Shown one piece after another: positions 45,325 to 53,719 of a DNA stretch of 64,000 bases. Position 1 is the first letter of the stretch; the number at the start of each line of letters is the position of its first letter. Where the stretch lies: contig NZ_AQWM01000012.1 of NCBI RefSeq assembly GCF_000376105.1, forward strand, positions 47,202 through 111,201, in the 5' to 3' direction. The notes beneath the pieces are model-generated. The model saw nothing but the letters and a program-made list of their open reading frames with translations, did no database searches and was not told the origin of the DNA. The position numbers were made by a program, and so were the translations under genes. The DNA comes from Asticcacaulis benevestitus DSM 16100 = ATCC BAA-896 (lineage in GTDB: Bacteria > Pseudomonadota > Alphaproteobacteria > Caulobacterales > Caulobacteraceae).

Positions 45325-46496
45325 GACGCTGGCGTCCTTAAGGCCATGGAGGTGGGGCCATCGCCCGACACGAGGCGCAGGCCCGCCCGCGCCGGGCGCA
45401 CATGCGGCCCTGCCGCCAGCGCATCCCCTGCCAGCGGCACGGGGGAAATAAACAGGCTTTCGTCGTAACTGACGCCAAGGCCCGGCGCTTCGCCCAGCCA
45501 GACGCCGCCATCCTCAAACCGCTGATCGACCCTCAGGCCGACCGGGAAGCCCAGATCCTGGACTTCGATGGTCATCATATTGGGGATGGCTGTGGCGGCA
45601 TGGGCCAGGGCATTGGCAGAATTGCCGACCGGCGACACCGGCAGATTATGGGCGTGCGCCGCCATGGCGGTGCGCATGAAGTGCGTGATGCCCCAGACAT
45701 TGCCCGCCTGCACCACATCGACGGCTCCGGCGGACAGGAGCGGCAGGTACTGCTCCAGGCCGGTCAGGTTTTCACCCGTAGCGACGGCGGCCTTGACAGC
45801 GCGACTGACAAAGGCCAGGCCCTCCGCATCCCAGCGCCGCACGGGCTCCTCGATCCAGGTCAGGTCGAGGTGCTTTTCGATTTCGGTAATATTGCGGATC
45901 GCCTGCTTGCGGCTCCAGGCTTCGTTAGCGTCGAACATCATGGCCGGACGCGGCGAATTGCGCTTGAGGATGTCACGCACCAGCTTCAGACGTCGGATGT
46001 CACGGTCGATATCGATGCCGCCCTTCAGCTTCGCCGAGGAAAAGCCGCGTTCGGCGAACCGTTCGTACAGCGCCGCCAGCTCATCGTCTTCGAGGCCGTA
46101 GCACAGGCCGGAAGCATAGCCGGGCACGAACGGATCGGCCCCTCCCAGTGTGCGCCACAAAGGCTCGTCATTCAGTTTAGCCTTCAGATCCCATAGCGCC
46201 ATATCGATCGTGCCGATGGTGCCGAAGGTATGGCCGGCGTGCCCGGCCTTGAACACGTAGGCCAGCATCCGATCGTACAGGGTGGAAACCGCGCGGGGGT
46301 CCTGGCCCTCGATCGCAGAAAATACGCGGTCAATTTCACTATGGTCGCCAATGCCTATGCCCGTCACGCCCTCATCCGTGGTGAGCAGCAATATGGGAAC
46401 TTCGGTGACGCCCGGATTGATGACGCCGTTCACATCGCCGATGGGTCTGCCCCAGACGTGTGAGGTTTTCAGGCTTTTATAGCCAGTGATTTTCAT
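45321..46496 (-). CDS. Enolase-superfamily sugar-acid dehydratase
   Basis: A 391-residue member of the mandelate racemase subgroup. The KxK pair is Lys156/Lys158 in SSAKLKGGIDIDRD. Metal ligands are Asp189 (MMFDANEAWS), Glu216 (WIEEPVRRW) and Glu242 (ATGENLTGLEQY). It would dehydrate L-fuconate or L-galactonate to the 2-keto-3-deoxy acid. The usual catalytic histidine near the C-terminus is not found: the region reads NLPVSPVGNSANALAHAA, with Val290 where VSPH is typical. It is also shorter than classical fuconate dehydratase (about 440). ATG 46496 is preferred, with GAGAAGG upstream; an earlier ATG at 46556 would run into the operator. Confidence 0.83.
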   Translation of the reverse strand: MKITGYKSLKTSHVWGRPIGDVNGVINPGVTEVPILLLTTDEGVTGIGIGDHSEIDRVFSAIEGQDPRAVSTLYDRMLAYVFKAGHAGHTFGTIGTIDMALWDLKAKLNDEPLWRTLGGADPFVPGYASGLCYGLEDDELAALYERFAERGFSSAKLKGGIDIDRDIRRLKLVRDILKRNSPRPAMMFDANEAWSRKQAIRNITEIEKHLDLTWIEEPVRRWDAEGLAFVSRAVKAAVATGENLTGLEQYLPLLSAGAVDVVQAGNVWGITHFMRTAMAAHAHNLPVSPVGNSANALAHAATAIPNMMTIEVQDLGFPVGLRVDQRFEDGGVWLGEAPGLGVSYDESLFISPVPLAGDALAAGPHVRPARAGLRLVSGDGPTSMALRTPAS

Positions 46497-46559
46497 AGCA
46501 GGGCCTTCTCGCCACGTTTTATCGTTCGTGTTTATAGCAAGGTGCAAAGGCAACATGCA

Positions 46560-46571
46560 TAATACATATTA
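46560..46571. promoter_or_regulatory. Predicted operator TAATACATATTA
   Basis: Perfect 5-2-5 palindrome (TAATA-CA-TATTA) 64 bases upstream of the dehydratase start. Variants occur at 46617, 37293 and 55923, upstream of genes likely to serve the same pathway. Confidence 0.5.
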
Positions 46572-46616
46572 CCTTAATAACACGCAGAAAAGGCGTGCGC
46601 AACTATTCAATATATA

Positions 46617-46628
46617 TAATATGTATAA
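46617..46628. promoter_or_regulatory. Second copy of operator, TAATATGTATAA
   Basis: Differs from the reverse complement of the 46560 site at one position. It lies 46 bases further upstream, inside the same promoter gap, within an AT-rich run that could also produce chance matches. Confidence 0.4.
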
Positions 46629-46687
46629 TGATTGAAAAGTGTTTTGGCAAAGCGCTTCATGCTGCCCAGGTAAAGGGCGTAGCGGCT

Positions 46688-47410
46688 TCAGCTTTCGCGC
46701 CGGTTGCTCCAGGCCGATTCAATATGTTCGTGCATGGCGCGCGCGGCGGCATCCGAATCGCCGCCGAGGATAGCATCGACAATTTTCAAATGGCCGAGAT
46801 GCGTCGCATTCAGCAGGCCGGTGCTGATGCGGCCATTATATTTGGCCGCTTCCCTGGCCTGATCGTGGATGGTCCGGATAATGGCGGCGCTCAGCTTGTC
46901 GCCGGAGATTTCCATGATCATTCCGTGCAGGGCGATATCTTCGGCCAGATACTCTGCCGGATTGTCTCGCAACTCTTCGAGGTTCGCCCGCAGACGGATC
47001 AGTTGCTGCCGGTCTTCCGGCGTCGCCTTAGCTGCGGCCTTGGCGGCCATCGAGGCTTCGAGCAGGGCGCGGATCTCGATCAGATTGTCGAGATATATTA
47101 AACCGTCTTCGCGCTTGAACATATTGGACAGAACCATGGGATCCAGCATGTCCCAGGCTTCTGTCTCGCACACGATCGTGCCGCGCCCCTGCTGCGAATC
47201 AACCAGACCTTTTTCGATGAGGGCCTTGGTGGCTTCTCGGATCACAGTGCGGCTGACTTCGAACTGTTCGCAAAGAATATTTTCCGGCGGCAAGGCCGAG
47301 CCAACCGGATACAGGTTTTGCACAATGTCGCGGACAAGGATTTCAACAACGCCTGCGGCGAGGTGGGGACGCCTGCGCGTGATTCGTACAGAGGTATTAT
47401 CAATGGTCAA
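46688..47410 (-). CDS. GntR/FadR-family regulator of the L-sugar locus
   Basis: A protein of about 240 residues. The winged helix (about 15-80) reads LPPENILCEQFEVSRTVIREATKAL and GLVDSQQGRGTIV. The FCD domain contains the metal-binding pattern DIALHGMIM, HLGHLKIVDAI and MHEHIESAW. Related proteins respond to sugar acids or sugar-acid breakdown products. TTG 47410 is chosen because GAGG lies 6 bases upstream; TTG 47422 is an alternative. It lies just upstream of the dehydratase operon on the same strand and divergent from the TonB receptor. It likely controls both through AT-rich palindromes. Confidence 0.83.
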   Translation of the reverse strand: MTIDNTSVRITRRRPHLAAGVVEILVRDIVQNLYPVGSALPPENILCEQFEVSRTVIREATKALIEKGLVDSQQGRGTIVCETEAWDMLDPMVLSNMFKREDGLIYLDNLIEIRALLEASMAAKAAAKATPEDRQQLIRLRANLEELRDNPAEYLAEDIALHGMIMEISGDKLSAAIIRTIHDQAREAAKYNGRISTGLLNATHLGHLKIVDAILGGDSDAAARAMHEHIESAWSNRRES

Positions 47411-47890
47411 GACTGGCCTCAAACTACCATGGTCATGTTGTTGTGCGGCGTCGACCCGGCGGCTTTGGAATCGCGCAGGGCACGGAAAATATGAGTATAT
47501 AGCATGAAGGTCTTAAATTCTAACTTTTCCATCGTATTGAGGTCATGCGTCCGCGTCTTTCAGGCGGGCCTGCCTGCCCATGCCCAGAATTACCGGCCAC
47601 ATTCATCGCATGAATGTGACGCTTTGGCAACACAAGGCCTCTTATGTCATCACATAAATATGGGGCGCTGCTGAAGAAAATTTCAAAGATAGTCTATATA
47701 TATCAAATTAATAAATTTCCTAGTCACGCAGGATAGCGCCTCGGCCTGATGATAAAATCCGTATTCGCTTTATAAATCGTATTACCTATGATCAATTTAT
47801 TTGACCTGATGGCTAGAATTCGGCATATATATGTCAACCATAAAAACGGTTAGCGCAAATCTATGCGACAATAAAAGGGAAAGAAACACA
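47411..47890. promoter_or_regulatory. Divergent control region of GntR and TonB receptor
   Basis: AT-rich, no gene. It contains a 16-base palindrome TTATGTCATCACATAA (47642-47657) and a weak match to the TAATAYRTATTA motif at 47773-47784. The receptor promoter probably lies in the AT-rich part after 47690. Confidence 0.5.
47642..47657. promoter_or_regulatory. Palindrome TTATGTCATCACATAA
   Basis: Six-base arms TTATGT/ACATAA around CATC, near the centre of the divergent region. It differs from the TAATAYRTATTA sites, so the binding protein is unclear. Confidence 0.4.
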
Positions 47891-50692
47891 ATGAACAGGA
47901 AGATGTGGTTGCTGTCGGCGGCGGCTATTGCAGCAATTTGCTGCGCCCCCGGCTATGCTTCAGCGCAATCCGCCAATGCGGCTGCCAATGACGATACGAT
48001 GACAGTTGTCATCACAGGCATCCGCAGGAGTCAGCGCCAGTCGATCGATATCAAGAAGGTGGCGATCAATAGCGTGGATGCCATTGCCAGCGAAGATCTC
48101 GGCAAGATGCCCGATCAGAATGTCGCCGAATCGCTGCAACGCGTGCCGGGGATCACCATTGATCACAATCGAGGCGTTGGTAATGGCGTCACGGTGCGCG
48201 GTCTGGGGCCCCAGTTCAATACGGTCACCGTGAATGGAAGGGTGATCGCCACGGACGGGGCGGGCCGCGAATTCAATTTCGACATTCTGCCCTCCGAGCT
48301 GATTTCGAGTGCCGAAGTGTACAAAAGTCCGCAGGCCAATCTGAACGGCGCCAGCATCGGCGCCACGATCAACATCCACACCCTGCGCCCGCTTGAACAG
48401 AAGGGCGGCTTTCAGGCGGGGGGCTCGGCGCGCGCCAATATCGATGATCTCGGCAATAAAACGACGCCTTCGGCGGCGGCCTACATGACCTGGAAGAGCA
48501 AATCTGGCCGTGTCGGTGCTTCGGTCGTGCTCTCCTATGACGAAAAATATGAACGCACTGACGATTTTTTCCCTGGTGCCAGCTCTTATCCGCGCAGTTT
48601 CGACGATGGCTATTACGGCACGGCAAGCCACAATAATGGCTCTTTATGCGTCGGCAGTGTCAGCGGCGGGAAGTGCAATCCGCGTATCGCCAATAATGTC
48701 ACGTTGTTCCGTAACGTCGACATGTACCACAATTCCATCAATCAGGTGGAGTTCGATCATCGCAAGCGCACCGGCCTGAACGTGACGTTACAATACGATG
48801 TGTCGGACGAACTGAGGCTGACCTTCGATGCCCTGGCCTCCTATAATGACGATCACTATCATGGTTCTGGGATAGGTCCGGATTTCAGCGGCGGCACCCT
48901 GGTCAATCAGATTGTGCAAGGCGGAACCGACACGACCGAAATGGTGGCGGGACAGCCGCGAACGGTTCATAATGGCGGCGTCGCCGTATCTGAATCCTTC
49001 ACCAATGGCACGGTCGACGAAATTGTCGAAGACCGCCCCGCCACGTCCTTGACCGACCTGTTCGGCTTCAATGCGCGCTGGAAGCATGACGCCTTTACGC
49101 TCAGCTTCGATGTCGACACCAGCAAGGCTCAGTATCGCGATTCCAAGGGCATGTTCACGACCGTCCGGCTGAAAGGTATGGACTATACCTATGACCGCCG
49201 CACCGGATCGCCGCTCATGTCATTAAGCCTCAGCAATCCGAACTATCCGGATGCCTCCACAGATGTCAGCCATCGGAATGCGCACTATATGAGCACAGAG
49301 GGTAGCGACCTCGACGACACGATCAATGAGGTCAAGGTCGATGGCAAATGGGACGGAGACGCCATCGCCCTGTATGGCGGACTCGGTTATTCTGAGCGCA
49401 CGAAGGTCACGACGGGATATGCACAGCCTACTGCCTGTGCCTATTGCGGCAGTGATGTCATCTTGCCGTCATCCATTTTTCACCCCACCAACTACAACTT
49501 CATGGGTTCGAGCGGTGTCCCGACGGTGGCGAACTGGGTCGATTACAACACCAATGACCTGATCGCCGCCCTGAAGGCCCTGAATGTGTCGGCGGATCCT
49601 TCCACCCATAGCGGCGACTATATGGATCCTGTCAAAGATCCGGCGGGTAGTTCATCCGTGCAGGAAAAAGTGGCCCTTGGCTATGTCATGACCGAATATA
49701 AGGGCAATCTCGGCTCCATGCCGCTGGCCGTCAATACGGGCGTACGCATCGAGAGCACTGACTTCACATCGGATGGCGCCGGCCAGACGGTCATCAGCGC
49801 CAAGCCCAACGGCACCGGGCAGAATATTATCGTGCTGTCCGATATTGTGCCGCTCAGCTTCAATGGCCATTATCTCGATATATTGCCATCGTTCAACGCC
49901 CGCCTGAACCTGACCGACGATCTGATCCTGCGCGGCGCTGCCTCCCGCGTCATTTCGCGTCCGACCCTGACGGATCTCTCTTCGGCCCAGAGTATCAGCA
50001 GCAACCCTGGTAATGAACGTATTTCCAAGGGCAATCCGAATCTTCAGCCCTTCCGGGCCTCACAGGCGGAAGCTGGGCTTGAATGGTATTTCGATAAGGA
50101 TTCGATCCTGTCGGCCACCGGCTTCTACAAGTCGATCGACTCGTTCATCACGCGCGGCGTCACCACCCAGCAGGTCGATCAGGTCACCTTCATCGTCGAT
50201 CAGCCTGTGAACGGCAAGGGTGCCACCGTCAAGGGCCTGGAACTCGCCTTCCGCACGGTGTTCTCCCGCCTGCCATCGCCGTGGAACGGTCTGGGTACGC
50301 AAATCAGCTATACCTATACCGACAGTGACGCCGATTACAGCAATTCTGCCAAGGAGAGCGTCCACTATTCGCTGGAAGGCCTGTCAAAGGACTCCTTCAC
50401 CTTTGTCGGCTTTTACGAAAAGGGCCCGATCCAGGCGCGGATCTCCTACACCTGGCGCGACAAATATCTGGTGGCACCGCAAACCCAGACGGGGGTTCCG
50501 GAATTCAGCGCCAGCTACAATCAGCTCGACGCCGGTCTTCAGTATGCCATCAATGATCATGTCATGCTGACTCTCGATGGAACAAATCTGACCGATTCCA
50601 AGGAGTTCCATTACGCTAACTATTATTACGACACGCAGGAATATCGTGATGTCGGCCGACGTTACACCGTCGGTGTCCGCTTCAAGTACTAA
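47891..50692 (+). CDS. TonB-dependent receptor, carbohydrate type
   Basis: A 933-residue outer-membrane receptor with a signal peptide ending at YASAQ and a TonB-box-like TVVITGI. The plug has VDAIASEDLGKMPDQNVAESL, LQRVPGITIDHN, VRGLGPQFNTVTVNGR and SAEVYKSPQANLNGASIGATI, the pattern of Xanthomonas/Caulobacter sugar receptors. The barrel ends in YTVGVRFKY with a terminal aromatic. GGGAAAG about 8 bases before ATG 47891 supports this start over the earlier ATG at 47831. It heads the plus-strand half of the L-sugar locus and probably imports fucose- or galactose-bearing oligosaccharides. A strong terminator follows. Confidence 0.9.
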   Translation: MNRKMWLLSAAAIAAICCAPGYASAQSANAAANDDTMTVVITGIRRSQRQSIDIKKVAINSVDAIASEDLGKMPDQNVAESLQRVPGITIDHNRGVGNGVTVRGLGPQFNTVTVNGRVIATDGAGREFNFDILPSELISSAEVYKSPQANLNGASIGATINIHTLRPLEQKGGFQAGGSARANIDDLGNKTTPSAAAYMTWKSKSGRVGASVVLSYDEKYERTDDFFPGASSYPRSFDDGYYGTASHNNGSLCVGSVSGGKCNPRIANNVTLFRNVDMYHNSINQVEFDHRKRTGLNVTLQYDVSDELRLTFDALASYNDDHYHGSGIGPDFSGGTLVNQIVQGGTDTTEMVAGQPRTVHNGGVAVSESFTNGTVDEIVEDRPATSLTDLFGFNARWKHDAFTLSFDVDTSKAQYRDSKGMFTTVRLKGMDYTYDRRTGSPLMSLSLSNPNYPDASTDVSHRNAHYMSTEGSDLDDTINEVKVDGKWDGDAIALYGGLGYSERTKVTTGYAQPTACAYCGSDVILPSSIFHPTNYNFMGSSGVPTVANWVDYNTNDLIAALKALNVSADPSTHSGDYMDPVKDPAGSSSVQEKVALGYVMTEYKGNLGSMPLAVNTGVRIESTDFTSDGAGQTVISAKPNGTGQNIIVLSDIVPLSFNGHYLDILPSFNARLNLTDDLILRGAASRVISRPTLTDLSSAQSISSNPGNERISKGNPNLQPFRASQAEAGLEWYFDKDSILSATGFYKSIDSFITRGVTTQQVDQVTFIVDQPVNGKGATVKGLELAFRTVFSRLPSPWNGLGTQISYTYTDSDADYSNSAKESVHYSLEGLSKDSFTFVGFYEKGPIQARISYTWRDKYLVAPQTQTGVPEFSASYNQLDAGLQYAINDHVMLTLDGTNLTDSKEFHYANYYYDTQEYRDVGRRYTVGVRFKY

Positions 50693-50742
50693 CCTCCCTG
50701 GTGCTTGTTCCATCTGGAAAGATCCTCGACCAGATGTCTTGA

Positions 50743-50778
50743 CCCATGCTCATCACCCCGGTGAGCATGGGCCATTTT
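50743..50778 (+). terminator. Rho-independent terminator after TonB receptor
   Basis: A 10-bp stem CCCATGCTCA (50743-50752) with TGAGCATGGG (50762-50771), followed by CCATTTTT. The three downstream catabolic genes therefore need read-through or their own promoter. Confidence 0.85.
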
Positions 50779-50831
50779 TCGCTTTCATACCGTCGTGAGG
50801 CGCACGGTTTTTTTTTACAAGAGATGGCATA

Positions 50832-51557
50832 ATGGGCAGACTGACAGGCAAGACGGCTCTGATAACGGCGGCTGGACAGGGCATGGGGCGGGCCGCCGCC
50901 GAAGCCTTCCTTCGTGAAGGCGCGACCGTGATCGCCACCGATATTGACGCTGCGCTTTTGCAGACACTTGACGGCGCGGTCTGTCGCGGCCTCGATGTCA
51001 CCGACCCGGTCGCCGTCAGGGCGCTGGTCGCGGAATTCCCGAACGTCGATGTCCTGTTCAATTGCGCGGGCTATGTCCATGCCGGCGGCATTCTCGATTG
51101 TGACGAGCTGGCGTGGGCGCGCTCGCTCGATTTGAATGTCACCTCCATGTACCGGCTGATCCGTGAAGTCCTGCCCCATATGCTGGCTGGCGGCGGCGGC
51201 TCGATTGTCAATATGGCGTCGGTAGCGGCGTTCAAGGGCGTGCCACAAAGGCTGGCCTATTGCACCACCAAGGCGGCCGTGGTGGGACTGACCAAATCCG
51301 TGGCCGCCGATTTCGTCAGACAGAATATCCGCTGCAACGCCATTTGCCCAGGCACGATCGAAACGCCGTCCCTCCAGCAGCGTATGCGCGACACCGGCGA
51401 TTACGCCGCGGGCCGCGCCCAGTTCCTGGCGCGCCAGCCCAGCGGCCGTCTGGGCACGCCGGAAGAGGTGGCCGCCCTGGCCGTCTATCTGGCGTCGGAT
51501 GAGTCGAGCTTTACCACCGGCCAGGCGCATATCATCGATGGCGGCTGGCTGAACTGA
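50832..51557 (+). CDS. SDR 2-keto-3-deoxy-L-sugar-acid 4-dehydrogenase
   Basis: A 241-residue short-chain dehydrogenase. The cofactor loop TAAGQGMGR lies at 12-20, the NCAG motif at 77-80, and the catalytic residues are Ser130 (NMASVAAF), Tyr143 and Lys147 (AYCTTKAAV). NAICPGTIETPSLQQRM and HIIDGGWLN are typical of the subfamily that oxidises 2-keto-3-deoxy-L-fuconate or -rhamnonate at C4 to the 2,4-diketo acid. The next gene encodes the matching hydrolase, 57 bases away. Numbering starts at ATG 50832. Confidence 0.85.
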   Translation: MGRLTGKTALITAAGQGMGRAAAEAFLREGATVIATDIDAALLQTLDGAVCRGLDVTDPVAVRALVAEFPNVDVLFNCAGYVHAGGILDCDELAWARSLDLNVTSMYRLIREVLPHMLAGGGGSIVNMASVAAFKGVPQRLAYCTTKAAVVGLTKSVAADFVRQNIRCNAICPGTIETPSLQQRMRDTGDYAAGRAQFLARQPSGRLGTPEEVAALAVYLASDESSFTTGQAHIIDGGWLN

Positions 51558-51614
51558 AGGTATCCGTCCGCACAACGGATCGGCCGCCCGTAATTTCCCT
51601 GTCATGGAGTTTTC

Positions 51615-52460
51615 ATGAAACTGCTTCGTTTTGGCCCGCCGGGTCATGAAAAGCCCGGCCTTCTCGATTCCGACGGCAAGATGCGCGATCTGTCGGGCGT
51701 GGTCGATGATATTGCGGGCGAGGCCCTGTCCGATCACGGCCTGGCGCGGCTGGCGGCCATCGATCCGATGACGCTGCCGCTGGCGCCGGAGGGGTCACGC
51801 TATGGCCCGTGCGTCGGTCGTGTCGGCAAGTTCATCTGCATCGGCCTGAATTACGCCGACCATGCCGCCGAGAGCAACCTGCCCGTTCCCGATGAACCCG
51901 TCGTTTTCATGAAGGCGACCTCGGCCATCATCGGCCCGAATGATGAGGTGCGAAAGCCGCGTGGTTCCACCAAGCTGGATTGGGAGGTTGAACTCGGCCT
52001 CGTCATCGGCAAACGCGCCGCCTATATTTCCGAAGCCGAGGCGATGGATTATGTCGCGGGCTTTTGCGTGATCAATGATGTGTCCGAGCGCAATTTTCAG
52101 ACCGAGCGTGGCGGCACATGGGACAAGGGCAAGGGCTGCGACACCTTCGGCCCGATAGGCCCATGGCTGGTGACGAAGGACGAGATCGACGACGTGCATC
52201 ATCTGTCGATGTGGCTGGAGGTCAATGGCCGACGCTTTCAGAATGGTTCGACCGCCACCATGGTGTTCCGTCCCGCTCATATCGTAGCCTATGTCTCTCA
52301 GTTTATGTCGTTGCAAGCCGGCGACATCATCTCCACCGGCACGCCGCCGGGCGTCGGCATGGGCGTCAAACCAGAGCCGGTCTGGCTTAAGCCGGGGGAT
52401 GTGATGGAGCTGGGGATTACAGGACTGGGGCGCCAGAAGCAGCGCGTTGGCATGGCGTGA
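51615..52460 (+). CDS. FAH-family 2,4-diketo-3-deoxy-L-sugar-acid hydrolase
   Basis: A 281-residue fumarylacetoacetate-hydrolase-fold enzyme. Metal ligands are Glu124 and Glu126 in [12 protein letters not shown] and Asp155 in [43 protein letters not shown] and [14 protein letters not shown] are standard family motifs. It would cut the C3-C4 bond of a 2,4-diketo-3-deoxy acid to pyruvate plus an L-2-hydroxyacid: L-lactate from fucose or L-glycerate from galactose. GGAG precedes the ATG. The following oxidase gene starts 8 bases after its stop. Confidence 0.87.
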   Translation: MKLLRFGPPGHEKPGLLDSDGKMRDLSGVVDDIAGEALSDHGLARLAAIDPMTLPLAPEGSRYGPCVGRVGKFICIGLNYADHAAESNLPVPDEPVVFMKATSAIIGPNDEVRKPRGSTKLDWEVELGLVIGKRAAYISEAEAMDYVAGFCVINDVSERNFQTERGGTWDKGKGCDTFGPIGPWLVTKDEIDDVHHLSMWLEVNGRRFQNGSTATMVFRPAHIVAYVSQFMSLQAGDIISTGTPPGVGMGVKPEPVWLKPGDVMELGITGLGRQKQRVGMA

Positions 52461-52467
52461 CCACGAT

Positions 52468-53613
52468 ATGGCCATGATCATCTCGGCTTCGACCGATTTC
52501 CGTGAAGCCGCGCGGCGCAGGCTGCCGCCCTTTCTGTTCCACTATCTCGACGGCGGTGCCTATGCCGAGCACACGCTGCGCGCCAATATAGAGGATCTGG
52601 GGCATATCCGCCTGCGCCAGAGGGTCTTGCGCGATGTTTCGGCCATATCCATGCAGACGCAGCTCCTGGGTGATGCCTGCAATCTGCCGCTGGCCCTGGC
52701 GCCGATAGGGCTGGGCGGCATGTTTGCCCGCCGTGGCGAAACCCAGGTGGCGCGCGCCGCGCGCAAGGCAGGCATTCCCTATATTGTCTCGACGGTTTCG
52801 CTCTGTCCGCTTGAAGAGATCGTGGCCGCATCGCAGGGCGGCGACATCTGGTTTCAGCTCTATGTGCTCAAGGATCGCGGCTTCATGAAGGCCATGCTGG
52901 AGCGGGCCCTGGCTCTGGGCGTGAGCAAGCTCGTCTTTACGGTGGACATGCCCGCGCCGGGCGCGCGCTATCGTGACCGGCATTCGGGCATGAGCGGTGA
53001 CGGGGCGGGACTGCGGCGGATATGGCAGGCGATACGTAAACCCGGCTGGGCCTTCGATGTCGGCCTGATGGGCCAGCCGCACGACCTGGGCAATGTGTCG
53101 GCCTATCTGGGCCGACACATTTCGCTTGAGGACTATATCGGCTGGCTGGGCGAGAATTTCGATCCGAGCGTCGACTGGAAGGATCTGGAATGGATCCGCA
53201 GTTTCTGGCCGGGCAAGATGATCATCAAGGGTATTCTTGATAAGGAGGACGCGCTGGACGCCGTAAGATTCGGCGCCGATGGCATTGTCGTTTCCAACCA
53301 TGGCGGACGACAGCTCGACAGCGTGCCGTCGTCTGCATATGCGCTGCCGGACATCGCCGAGGCGGTTGATCGCCGTCTGGTGGTTCTGGCCGATTCAGGT
53401 GTGCGCACAGGACTGGATGTGCTCAAGCTGCTAGCACTGGGCGCACAAGGCGTGCTACTTGGCCGCGCCTATATCTACGCTCTGGCGGCGGGCGGAGGCG
53501 GCGGGGTGACGCACCTGCTTGACCTGATAGAGCGCGAGCTGCGCACGGCCATGACGCTGAGTGGCGTCACCGCACTGGCGGATGTGACGCCTGACATGCT
53601 GGTGTGGCGCTGA
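52468..53613 (+). CDS. FMN-dependent (S)-2-hydroxyacid oxidase/dehydrogenase (LldD family)
   Basis: A 381-residue flavoprotein with a TIM barrel. [33 protein letters not shown] and [10 protein letters not shown] line the FMN and substrate site. His278 and Arg281 in [11 protein letters not shown] are the catalytic base and substrate-binding arginine. [25 protein letters not shown] binds the FMN phosphate. The family oxidises L-lactate, glycolate and related L-2-hydroxyacids. In this operon it would convert L-lactate to pyruvate and, if L-galactose is used, L-glycerate to hydroxypyruvate. ATG 52468 and 52474 are both possible starts; an earlier TTG overlaps the upstream gene. Confidence 0.86.
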   Translation: MAMIISASTDFREAARRRLPPFLFHYLDGGAYAEHTLRANIEDLGHIRLRQRVLRDVSAISMQTQLLGDACNLPLALAPIGLGGMFARRGETQVARAARKAGIPYIVSTVSLCPLEEIVAASQGGDIWFQLYVLKDRGFMKAMLERALALGVSKLVFTVDMPAPGARYRDRHSGMSGDGAGLRRIWQAIRKPGWAFDVGLMGQPHDLGNVSAYLGRHISLEDYIGWLGENFDPSVDWKDLEWIRSFWPGKMIIKGILDKEDALDAVRFGADGIVVSNHGGRQLDSVPSSAYALPDIAEAVDRRLVVLADSGVRTGLDVLKLLALGAQGVLLGRAYIYALAAGGGGGVTHLLDLIERELRTAMTLSGVTALADVTPDMLVWR

Positions 53614-53663
53614 CGGCGCAAAGCCGTGCAAACCGGCTTCATGCAATGGCTCAGCTTCCGTTA

Positions 53664-53699
53664 AAACACAAGCCCGATATCTGCCGGGCCTGTGTTTTT
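53664..53699. terminator. Bidirectional terminator between oxidase and GH141
   Basis: AAACACA-A-GCCCG (53664-53676) pairs with CGGGC-C-TGTGTTT (53685-53697) with one internal mismatch. T-runs are present on both strands. It lies between two convergent genes. Confidence 0.85.
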
Positions 53700-53719
53700 G
53701 GAGTAAAAGCCTTGCCGGG

